A stretch of 8,163 bases of DNA from Phycisphaerae bacterium (lineage in GTDB: Bacteria; Planctomycetota; Phycisphaerae; UBA1845): NCBI GenBank assembly GCA_021604825.1, contig BQJS01000210.1, positions 1 to 8,163 on the forward strand, given 5' to 3'. The translations under genes and the position numbers were made by a program. Positions 1 to 5,873 of the stretch are shown in pieces. Positions within the stretch are counted from its first letter, which is position 1. Each line of letters opens with the position of its first letter. The notes beneath the pieces are model-generated. The model was not told the origin of the DNA. It did no database searches and worked only from the letters and a program-made list of their open reading frames with translations.

Positions 1-22
1 TTCTGATCGGATTCGACACCTC

Positions 23-81
23 GTAGGGTCCGCTGTGCGGACCGTTGAATCATCAGAATCGGTCCGCACAACGGACCCTAC
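23..81. repeat. Palindromic intergenic repeat (REP-like hairpin)
   Basis: The arms at 23-43 and 61-81 are 21 bases each and are inverted copies of one another, differing only at position 33 and its partner at 71. They enclose a 17-base loop (44-60). The arm starts GTAGGGTCCG and ends GTGCGGACC. The structure lies outside any credible gene, 47 bases before the DUF3465 start codon. It has no T-tract, so it is not a typical intrinsic terminator. From memory, very similar GTAGGGTCCG...CGGACC hairpins are dispersed in planctomycete genomes, where they behave like REP elements; copy number cannot be tested in this window. A second, competing pairing joins 1-14 with 47-58. Confidence 0.75.
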
Positions 82-128
82 TTTGCCATTGGTTGGCCCG
101 TCCTCCCCGCGCCGTTACCATACGCCGC

Positions 129-623
129 ATGCCTCGGAACCGTAAACGAACACCGCTGCAAGCCGCCCTTGTCATCGTCGTCGCGCTGATCGTCTACGCC
201 GGCAAGCAATGGGGTGGATTGGGCGATGCATCGGTGCCGGCAGGTGGTTCGACGGCTGCGTCGTCAACGCAAGTTTCAAGAAGCACCGACACCCCGCCGG
301 CCCGTATCAATTCGATCATCCGGGGCGGCTTATCCGGCGAGATGATCCAGACCGCAGCGACCGTCACCAAGACGCTGCCCGACGACGACGAAGGCTCGCG
401 TCATCAGCGGTTCATCGTGAAGCTCAATTCCGGCAAGACGCTGCTCATCGCCCACAACATCGATCTAGCAAAACGCGTCCCGGTTGACGAAGGCGACAGC
501 GTTCGATTTCGCGGACAATTTGAAACCAACGAACGCGGCGGCGTGATCCACTGGACGCATCACGACCCGGCAGGCAGACGTCCGGGCGGGTGGATCGAAC
601 ACGACGGACGACAATACAAATAA
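129..623 (+). CDS. DUF3465 family membrane-anchored protein
   Basis: The predicted protein has 164 residues. A basic N-terminus (RNRKR) is followed by one hydrophobic segment at about residues 10-25, which should act as a membrane anchor or uncleaved signal. A low-complexity Ser/Thr/Ala/Gly linker follows, and then a compact domain at about 68-163. The domain matches what I know of DUF3465: the string GSRHQRF (89-95), an AHNIDLA segment (108-114), HWTHHDP (141-147) and the terminal GGWIEHDG (153-160). The conserved His residues suggest a binding or nucleic acid-related OB-like fold, but the family has no established function that I can assert. The reading frame is open upstream to 45, but an ATG there would lie in the loop of the hairpin repeat and add a non-homologous leader, so the ATG at 129, just before the basic and hydrophobic segment, is preferred. 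No strong ribosome binding site is visible before it. The next gene starts 66 bases downstream on the same strand; a functional link is not evident. Confidence 0.8.
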   Translation: MPRNRKRTPLQAALVIVVALIVYAGKQWGGLGDASVPAGGSTAASSTQVSRSTDTPPARINSIIRGGLSGEMIQTAATVTKTLPDDDEGSRHQRFIVKLNSGKTLLIAHNIDLAKRVPVDEGDSVRFRGQFETNERGGVIHWTHHDPAGRRPGGWIEHDGRQYK

Positions 624-689
624 ACCGACGAAGGATTAAGCAGAAGCTGGCAAGTGTCGGCGATTTGAAACGAGGAGAACACCAACCCA

Positions 690-3158
690 ATGGCCACCCC
701 GAATTACGAAAAGCTGGCGGCGTTCTATCTGGGCAAGCAGTACGACCTCGAGGAAGCGGCGATCACCGACGACATCCTGCTCTACGACGCCAAGGATCTG
801 ACCACGCACGCGGTGTGTGTCGGCATGACCGGTAGCGGCAAGACGGGCTTGTGCCTCTCGCTGATCGAAGAGGCTGCGATCGATGGCATCCCCACCATCG
901 CCATCGACCCCAAAGGTGACCTCGGGAACCTGCTGCTCGCGTTTCCGAAACTTCAACCATCCGAGTTCCGCCCGTGGATCGACGAAGCAGAAGCCGCCCG
1001 CAAAGGCATGACGCCCGACGAGTATGCGGCCGACCGTGCGGGCCTGTGGAAGAAAGGCCTCAAAGATTGGGACCAGGACGGTGCCCGCATCGGTCGATTC
1101 AAAGACGCGGCTGACGTCAATATCTACACGCCCGGCAGCAACACCGGCATGCCGCTGATGATTCTTCGCTCGCTCAAAGCCCCGCCGGAAAGCCTGATCG
1201 ATGACAACGACGCAATGCGCGAACGGTTGATGGCCGTCGTTTCCGGGCTCCTGGCGCTACTCGGTATCGACGCCGATCCGATTCAAAGTCGCGAACACAT
1301 TTTGATTTCCAACATCGTCGATCGCAGTTGGCGGGCTGGTCGCGATCTCGATGTGGCTAGCTTGATTCAATCGATCCAGACACCACCGTTTGAGCGCCTG
1401 GGCGTGATGGACGTCGAATCGTTCTTCCCGTCGAAGGATCGCTTCAAACTGGCGATGTCTTTGAACAACCTGCTGGCCTCTCCGGGGTTCGCCGCATGGA
1501 TGACGGGCGACCCGCTCGACATCAATCGGCTGCTGTATACAACCGAAGGCAAACCACGCGTGTCGATTCTTTCGATCGCGCATCTTTCCGACGCCGAGCG
1601 GATGTTCTTCGTCACGATTCTGCTCAACGAGATCGTCGCGTGGGTGCGGAGTCAGCCGGGCACCGGAAGCCTCCGCGCGATTCTCTACATGGATGAGATT
1701 TTCGGGTACTTCCCACCGACGGCAAACCCGCCGTCGAAAATGCCGATGCTGACGTTGCTCAAACAAGCGCGGGCGTATGGCCTCGGCGTCATGCTGGCGA
1801 CGCAAAACCCGGTCGATCTCGATTACAAGGGCTTGGCGAATACGGGCACTTGGTTCATCGGGCGATTGCAGACCGAGCGCGACAAGTTGCGATTGCTCGA
1901 TGGATTGGAGAGTGCCAACGCCTCGTCGAAAATGAACCGGTCGCAAACCGAGAAGGTGCTGTCGAGTCTGGGTAGTCGCGTATTCTTAATGAACAACGTA
2001 CACGAAGATGCCCCGACCCTGTTCCGCACGCGGTGGGCATTGTCATACCTGCGCGGTCCGCTCACCCGCAGCCAGATTCAGAAATTGATGGAGCCACGCA
2101 AGGCGCTGGCTGCTCAAAATGCGTCGGTGCCATCGACTCCGAACGCAAAGCAACCACGAAATACGCAACAGGCGTCGTTGGCTGCGAGCGATCCGGGATT
2201 GATGTCGTATCCCCCACCACTGCCGCCCGGTGTCAATCAAGTGTTCTTGCCAACAACGCGAAATGTGCCCGATGGCGGCTACCTGCGCTATGAGCCGCTC
2301 GTCGTCGGTAAGGGAAAGCTGCACTTCGTTCGGGTGTCGGCAAAAGTCGACGATTGGCGCGATGTGTCGTTGCTCGCGATGCTCGACGGTGAGTCGGGGT
2401 CGAACATTTGGGAGGCAGCCGACGCAGCAAAGACGGTGGACATCGAAATGTCCGGCGAACCGGACGCCCGATACGCCCCGCTGCCAGCCATCGCTCAGCG
2501 TAAGACGAGCTATTCCAAGTGGTCGAAGTCGCTTACGAACTACCTCTACCGCAACCACGACAAAACCATTCTCAAATCGAAAGAGCTTAAGCAGTATTCC
2601 GAACTCGACGAATCCGAGTCGGACTTCCGCGTCCGGCTGCGTCATCTGCTTCATGAAAAACGCGATCAGCAAATCGAAAAGCTGCGCAAGAAGTACGCAC
2701 CGAAACTCACGTCGCTCGAAGAGCGCATCCGCAAAGCCGAAGAACGGGTCGAGCGTGAGATGTCGCAAATGAAGCAAAAAGGCGTACAGACTGCCGTCTC
2801 GCTGGGCGCGACCATTCTCGGCGCATTGTTCGGGCGTAAGAAAGCCAGCGTCGGAAATGTTGGCCGGGCGGCATCGACCATCCGAAGCGCCAGCCGAACC
2901 GCTAAAGAACGCGGCGACATTTCAAGGGCCAGCGACAACGTCGAAGCGCTTCAGAAACGCCTCGCAGAAATGGAAGCCACCTTCGGAACCGAGATCGAAG
3001 AAATCCGAACCGAAGCAGACATCGACAACCTGGAATTCGAGGAACTGACGATCCGCCCAAGAAAAAGCGACATCGCAATAGACACCCTGGCCCTGGCGTG
3101 GACGCCGTACGTCGTCCGGCCTGATGGTGTCGCAGAAGCGGCATTTGATATGGGTTAG
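690..3158 (+). CDS. HerA/FtsK-superfamily P-loop ATPase with coiled-coil C-terminal region
   Basis: The protein has 822 residues. The Walker A motif GMTGSGKTG is at 45-53 (Lys51, Thr52) and is followed by the strand and DPKGD segment (73-77) common in HerA/VirB4-like ATPases. The Walker B motif is ILYMDE, with acidic residues Asp335 and Glu336, and the sensor segment ATQNP is at 370-374. This order is typical of the HerA/FtsK pumping ATPases (COG0433-like), which usually form hexamers and move DNA or protein. The C-terminal part is unlike a helicase: a charged, coiled-coil-rich stretch from about 655 to 700, a short hydrophobic Gly/Ala segment near 705-722, and another coiled coil near 745-790. 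The ATG at 690 has AGGAG at 673-677. Long proteins of this architecture are widespread but poorly characterised, and usually named only ATP-binding protein. No nuclease (NurA) or partner gene is next to it, so a DNA end-resection role is not supported. Its substrate is unknown. Confidence 0.85.
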   Translation: MATPNYEKLAAFYLGKQYDLEEAAITDDILLYDAKDLTTHAVCVGMTGSGKTGLCLSLIEEAAIDGIPTIAIDPKGDLGNLLLAFPKLQPSEFRPWIDEAEAARKGMTPDEYAADRAGLWKKGLKDWDQDGARIGRFKDAADVNIYTPGSNTGMPLMILRSLKAPPESLIDDNDAMRERLMAVVSGLLALLGIDADPIQSREHILISNIVDRSWRAGRDLDVASLIQSIQTPPFERLGVMDVESFFPSKDRFKLAMSLNNLLASPGFAAWMTGDPLDINRLLYTTEGKPRVSILSIAHLSDAERMFFVTILLNEIVAWVRSQPGTGSLRAILYMDEIFGYFPPTANPPSKMPMLTLLKQARAYGLGVMLATQNPVDLDYKGLANTGTWFIGRLQTERDKLRLLDGLESANASSKMNRSQTEKVLSSLGSRVFLMNNVHEDAPTLFRTRWALSYLRGPLTRSQIQKLMEPRKALAAQNASVPSTPNAKQPRNTQQASLAASDPGLMSYPPPLPPGVNQVFLPTTRNVPDGGYLRYEPLVVGKGKLHFVRVSAKVDDWRDVSLLAMLDGESGSNIWEAADAAKTVDIEMSGEPDARYAPLPAIAQRKTSYSKWSKSLTNYLYRNHDKTILKSKELKQYSELDESESDFRVRLRHLLHEKRDQQIEKLRKKYAPKLTSLEERIRKAEERVEREMSQMKQKGVQTAVSLGATILGALFGRKKASVGNVGRAASTIRSASRTAKERGDISRASDNVEALQKRLAEMEATFGTEIEEIRTEADIDNLEFEELTIRPRKSDIAIDTLALAWTPYVVRPDGVAEAAFDMG

Positions 3159-3533
3159 TCGCAGGGCTATCGTAATCACAGTTCTCAGGAGCTAACTACG
3201 GAGTGTGCAATCAGTTATGCCCAATGTGATTGACGCTGGAAACGCCTCTTCGACTGAGAACTACTAAATTGATCTTTACGGCATTGTTGATGGTCTCCTT
3301 TCATAACTTTCTAGAGGATTAGGAGGCGAGAATCTTGGATCACAAGTAAAGCCACTGTTCAACGCTCCATTGCGGCGGAATTTAAGCGCCAGTAATATCG
3401 TTTCGGAATACGGTGCCCGATCAGACCGGCATCAAGCCCAAGACCAACTCTAAGCCACAAAGTTACGGGCCAACATGATTTTGCTCGCCTACTTACCGAA
3501 CAGCGCGGGGTATTGCGCACATTCGAATCCGTA

Positions 3534-3571
3534 CTGTTGAATGCTGACTATCTGTTGAATTTGAACGTTCA
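3534..3571 (+). promoter_or_regulatory. Direct repeats and palindrome upstream of the IPTL-CTERM gene (possible operator)
   Basis: CTGTTGAAT occurs twice with starts 18 bases apart, and TGAACGTTCA, a perfect 10-base palindrome, follows one base after the second copy. The group ends 21 bases before the start codon and 8 bases before the Shine-Dalgarno sequence. The placement fits a regulator binding site or part of the 5' untranslated leader. The function is inferred only from arrangement and position. Confidence 0.3.
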
Positions 3572-3579
3572 GATTACTT

Positions 3580-3586
3580 GGAGGAG
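3580..3586 (+). promoter_or_regulatory. Strong Shine-Dalgarno sequence GGAGGAG fixing the start at 3593
   Basis: GGAGGAG lies 6 bases before the ATG at 3593, an ideal spacing. The same frame is open from a TTG at 3578, but that codon lies two bases before this sequence and would bury it inside the gene, so the ATG is the start. It is the clearest ribosome binding site in the middle region and suggests efficient translation of the exported substrate. Confidence 0.8.
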
Positions 3587-3592
3587 ATTAAG

Positions 3593-4225
3593 ATGACGCA
3601 GGCCCGTTTTTTCGTTCGCAGAAATAAATTCTTCTGTCGGCATAACTTCGCGTGTCTAGGCCTTATTTTAATTGGCTCGCTCACACTACCAGCCAGCGCA
3701 CAGGTGGAGACCAAATACTGTGTCATTGGAAACGGAAATGGTGTCGGGTGGAATTGGGAAATTAGAGACTTGGCTACAGACGGATTCATCACCGGTGATT
3801 TTGTGGCCGGAATCAATGGCACGACTGGTGAACTTGTTCAAGCATTCGTCAATTCAATCAACGCTGCTCGACCGGTAGGGCAAAACTTCCCAAACGCGCA
3901 ACAAGTCGAATCGTCGGGCTGTGGTCCTGATCCGTCGGCTGCATTCAGTATTACAACTGAAGCCCCCCGTGTACTCAATGTATCCGTTGGTGCTGGAGGC
4001 GCATTAACGCCGGTTGATGCGACTTGCCCAGCACCTGTCACTCAGAACTGTCTTTCAACGGCGGTCAATTTTAATCCATCGATCTTCATTCAACCGAATA
4101 CAACAAGCATTCCAACTATATCGCAGTGGGGTGCGATTGTGATGACCCTCTTGCTGCTGACAGCTGGCACTATAATCCTGAGGCGAAGAAGCAGAATGAT
4201 TGAAATGGCTCAATCGACAGCGTAA
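3593..4225 (+). CDS. Exported IPTL-CTERM sorting-domain protein (probable exosortase H substrate)
   Basis: The product has 210 residues. The N-terminus is a signal peptide: basic residues RR...K up to about 16, a hydrophobic core near 20-32 and an ASA-Q site that predicts cleavage after residue 36. The C-terminus carries the tripartite sorting signal of the IPTLxxWG-CTERM class: IPTISQWG at 173-180, a hydrophobic helix at about 181-196, and the basic cluster RRRSR at 197-201. The fourth motif residue is Ile and not the common Leu, and ten residues follow the RRR, somewhat more than usual. Between the two signals lies a roughly 135-residue ectodomain, rich in Gly, Asn, Thr and Ser with four Cys (43, 110, 145, 153), which I do not recognise; it shows no catalytic motif. 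Known biology of this class: the protein is exported by Sec, cut at the C-terminal motif by an exosortase and delivered to the surface or extracellular matrix. The XrtH gene 448 bases downstream is the evident partner. Confidence 0.85.
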   Translation: MTQARFFVRRNKFFCRHNFACLGLILIGSLTLPASAQVETKYCVIGNGNGVGWNWEIRDLATDGFITGDFVAGINGTTGELVQAFVNSINAARPVGQNFPNAQQVESSGCGPDPSAAFSITTEAPRVLNVSVGAGGALTPVDATCPAPVTQNCLSTAVNFNPSIFIQPNTTSIPTISQWGAIVMTLLLLTAGTIILRRRSRMIEMAQSTA

Positions 4226-4292
4226 TCTTTAGAAACTCTCGATTGCGAAAGCAACTGACCAATGGGTTTGACAGTTTTGAACGGATGGTGAC

Positions 4293-4505
4293 GTGAATGG
4301 GCCCCGTCTTGATTTTGCACCGAGTGTTTTCTATAGAGTCCTCGCCGCGACATTGACTCTGATTCTCGTGGGGTGGGTCGTAAGCCTGTTTGTGTATGGC
4401 GAATTGGCCACCCGAGATATTGTCGGTTCTCTGATTTGTGCCCCGATCTTTGCATATTTGGTTCATCTCTGGATCATTTACGCACGCGAGGACGCAAACC
4501 GATGA
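4293..4505 (+). CDS. Small two-helix membrane protein of unknown function
   Basis: The product has 70 residues. The GTG at 4293 is the first usable start because a TGA lies in frame at 4278-4280; a weak purine-rich stretch (GGATGG, 4283-4288) precedes it. Two hydrophobic segments are visible at about 12-34 and 43-62, separated by a short loop containing ELATRD, and the protein ends in a charged tail (AREDANR). I do not recognise a family. It sits on the same strand, 67 bases after the IPTL-CTERM gene and 168 bases before the exosortase start, so it may belong to the sorting locus as an accessory membrane subunit, but that is inferred from position alone. Membrane-like composition and the lack of a competing gene support it as coding; the GTG start and weak ribosome binding site reduce certainty. 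Confidence 0.55.
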   Translation: MNGPRLDFAPSVFYRVLAATLTLILVGWVVSLFVYGELATRDIVGSLICAPIFAYLVHLWIIYAREDANR

Positions 4506-4539
4506 TGTTGTTTACAGAGTCAGACCCCAATCCAATTCG

Positions 4540-4581
4540 GCGATAATCTTCACGCATGAGATCAAATGATGCGAAGATCGC
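4540..4581. repeat. Imperfect inverted repeat in the gap before xrtH
   Basis: Three blocks on the left, GCGA (4540-4543), TCTTC (4547-4551) and GCAT (4554-4557), are complementary in order to ATGC (4569-4572), GAAGA (4573-4577) and TCGC (4578-4581). This gives a 13-pair stem with bulges of three and two bases on the left arm and an 11-base loop. No T-tract follows, so it is not an obvious terminator. Just before it (4515-4530) is the string AGAGTCAGACCCCAAT, which resembles repeats that I associate with REP-type elements, so the block may be a repeat remnant or a leader structure of the exosortase transcript. Confidence 0.4.
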
Positions 4582-4673
4582 GTAGGCGTCAAACACACAA
4601 TCACAAGCATCAGAAAAAAAGCTGCTTAAGCTTAGGAGAGAAATCGCGCAGCGCGTCGCAAGGCACTTCGCGG

Positions 4674-5198
4674 ATGGCTCAAAAAAACTCCATATTACGC
4701 TTTGTGCTCGTCTTCTGCGCTTGTATGGCTGTCTTTTATTCAGTTGCGCTAACAGACGCCTATTTGGTGAATGTGCTTCAACCCTACTTGGAAGTCAATG
4801 CGGACATCTCGGCTTCACTTCTGCGCGTCTTGGGCCAAGATGTTACGTCGTCAGGCCGAGTGATAAGCTCTTCCAAAGTCGCTCTGTCAATTGAGAGAGG
4901 GTGCGATGCAATTCACCCAACCGCATTATATCTTTCGGCGGTTCTTGCTTTCCCCACGTCGCGACGGCGAAGGGTACTCGGCGCGTTGGCTGGCCTGACA
5001 GTACTACTTGCGGTCAACATTGTCCGGATTATTAGTTTGTTCTTTGTTCAGATTCACTTCCCAAGCGCATTTGAATTCGTACATGTAGATATCTGGCAGG
5101 CACTATTTATCTTCTTGGCTATGCTTGCATGGATTCTCTGGGCAAATTCGGAAAACCGAAATCCAGTTGGTCGTTTGAATTCGGAGCAAACAACGTGA
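4674..5198 (+). CDS. xrtH: Exosortase H (IPTLxxWG-CTERM-specific exosortase)
   Basis: The product has 174 residues and is an integral membrane cysteine transpeptidase/protease of the exosortase family. The predicted catalytic residues are present in the family order: Cys77 in ERGCDAIHP, Arg118 in NIVRIISLF, and His137 in FEFVHVDIWQ. Hydrophobic segments surround them (about 8-27, 83-95, 101-124, 139-158). The short length and the RGC / NxVRIISLF / FxFxHxxxWQAL pattern match the XrtH subgroup, which recognises IPTLxxWG-CTERM signals; one such substrate is encoded just upstream. The residues after Cys are Asp-Ala, not the Asn-Gly found in many exosortases. The frame is open back to 4566, but the extra 36 residues are a basic, non-membrane leader atypical of the family. 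The ATG at 4674, with AAGG at 4660-4663 and directly before the first helix, is chosen. The gene is translationally coupled to the next one through a GTGA overlap. Confidence 0.85.
   Translation: MAQKNSILRFVLVFCACMAVFYSVALTDAYLVNVLQPYLEVNADISASLLRVLGQDVTSSGRVISSSKVALSIERGCDAIHPTALYLSAVLAFPTSRRRRVLGALAGLTVLLAVNIVRIISLFFVQIHFPSAFEFVHVDIWQALFIFLAMLAWILWANSENRNPVGRLNSEQTT
5194..5198 (+). promoter_or_regulatory. GTGA stop/start overlap (translational coupling)
   Basis: The TGA stop of xrtH (5196-5198) shares two bases with the GTG start (5195-5197) of the downstream membrane-protein gene. A GGAG ribosome binding site lies eight bases before the GTG, inside xrtH. This arrangement is typical of translationally coupled subunits made in matched amounts. 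Confidence 0.7.
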
Positions 5199-5788
5199 AG
5201 ATTCCAATTAGACGAATCTTTTCGTTTTTCCTGCGGCTCATCTTGGTCTACGTTTTTCTGATTTCCGTCTGGCCAATTGTAGGGGTTGCCTACGCATCGG
5301 CTTACCGAACGATAGCGGGTACCGTCTTCCACTCATTCGGTAGAGATGGAGAAGTTTTATTCGTCAGGTGGCAAGATCCGAAATCCACGATGGATACAGA
5401 AATTCACCTGCGCAATCAGAAAACGCTTCATTACAGGTCTTTTCTCATAAGCACGCAATACACCGGGTATGTTCTAACTGCCGAAGCGATGGCGCTCATA
5501 CTCGCTACTTCAATGGCTTGGCGACGGAAATGGAAAGCGCTAATCCTGGGCTTGATCATTGCAAACGTAATGATACTTGTTCGCGTTGCGATCCTCATCG
5601 TTTACGGCTTTTCGGGTGATACGCTAGCATCGCTTTATTCCCCGGGCCCAATGTGGAGTGCTGTACTAAAAAACGCCTACGTTCTTTCAGACACTTTTGG
5701 GTATGAGTTCGTGACGCCAATTATGGTTTGGTTTCTCGCTACTTTTCGAAAAAAAGATATTGAAAGCTGGCTGATTGATGCGAGCTGA
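5195..5788 (+). CDS. Exosortase H-associated multi-pass membrane protein
   Basis: The product has 197 residues when started at the GTG at 5195, which overlaps the xrtH stop codon as GTGA and has GGAG at 5183-5186, eight bases upstream. The frame is open to an ATG at 5129, but that would give a long overlap with xrtH and a polar leader. Predicted membrane helices lie at about 10-35, 93-109, 115-138 and 165-184, with a periplasmic or loop domain at about 36-90 containing GRDGEVLFVRW. XrtH genes are known to be followed by such a membrane protein, annotated as exosortase H-associated; the position, size and topology fit, but the name comes mainly from context. The segment NVMILVRVAI (124-133) echoes the NxxR helix of exosortases, while no catalytic Cys is visible, so it may be a non-catalytic relative or partner that helps dock substrates. 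Confidence 0.75.
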   Translation: MKIPIRRIFSFFLRLILVYVFLISVWPIVGVAYASAYRTIAGTVFHSFGRDGEVLFVRWQDPKSTMDTEIHLRNQKTLHYRSFLISTQYTGYVLTAEAMALILATSMAWRRKWKALILGLIIANVMILVRVAILIVYGFSGDTLASLYSPGPMWSAVLKNAYVLSDTFGYEFVTPIMVWFLATFRKKDIESWLIDAS

Positions 5789-5859
5789 ATTGTCGCTTTC
5801 GCCATACGGTATAACGCAATTAGCTGAAAGAGTGAAGCGGACAAGTCGCGATTGATGTT

Positions 5860-5873
5860 ATCCCTCGCGGGAT
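5860..5873. terminator. Short hairpin between convergent genes
   Basis: ATCCC (5860-5864) pairs with GGGAT (5869-5873) around a four-base loop TCGC. It directly abuts the aminopeptidase stop codon and lies 71 bases after the end of the exosortase-associated gene. Read on the + strand it is followed by only TTT (5873-5875), and on the - strand by AACAT, so it is at best a weak bidirectional terminator. No better terminator is visible between the convergent genes. Confidence 0.3.

Larger units (their letters stand above)
3159..3592. other. Gene-free interval of about 430 bases before the IPTL-CTERM gene
   Basis: No open reading frame here has a plausible start, ribosome binding site and length. 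The base composition is lower in G+C than the ATPase gene. Three small structures are visible: a 9-base inverted repeat (AGTTCTCAG at 3180-3188 and CTGAGAACT at 3254-3262), a 9-base direct repeat CTGTTGAAT at 3534-3542 and 3552-3560, and a palindrome TGAACGTTCA at 3562-3571. The interval must hold the promoter of the downstream gene, but I could not find a convincing sigma-70 pair or a -24/-12 sigma-54 element. It could also contain a decayed gene or a small RNA; nothing in the sequence decides this. Confidence 0.5.

Noticed and set aside
1257..1946. 229-residue open frame on the - strand
   Set aside because: It lies wholly antisense to the Walker B region of the ATPase gene; its composition (Arg, His, Gln rich) is typical of a shadow of a G+C-rich gene.
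2043..2777. 244-residue open frame on the - strand
   Set aside because: Antisense to the ATPase C-terminal coding region, with no recognisable motif.
3217..3267. 17-codon frame starting with ATG
   Set aside because: 16 residues, weak and distant ribosome binding site, and no recognisable character.
3321..3349. AGGAGG followed by TTG
   Set aside because: The frame closes after four codons (TTG GAT CAC AAG TAA).
3578..3592. TTG start five codons before the IPTL-CTERM gene
   Set aside because: It lies two bases before the GGAGGAG ribosome binding site, which is ideally spaced for the ATG at 3593.
4268..4273. Perfect TTGACA -35 hexamer before the small membrane protein
   Set aside because: No -10 element occurs at the proper spacing; the predicted position falls on the GTG start.
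4566..4673. Upstream ATG adding 36 residues to the exosortase
   Set aside because: The extra part is basic and polar, unlike exosortase N-termini, and overlaps the inverted repeat.
5129..5194. Upstream ATG for the exosortase-associated protein
   Set aside because: It would overlap xrtH by 70 bases, whereas the GTG at 5195 has a ribosome binding site and a classical stop/start overlap.
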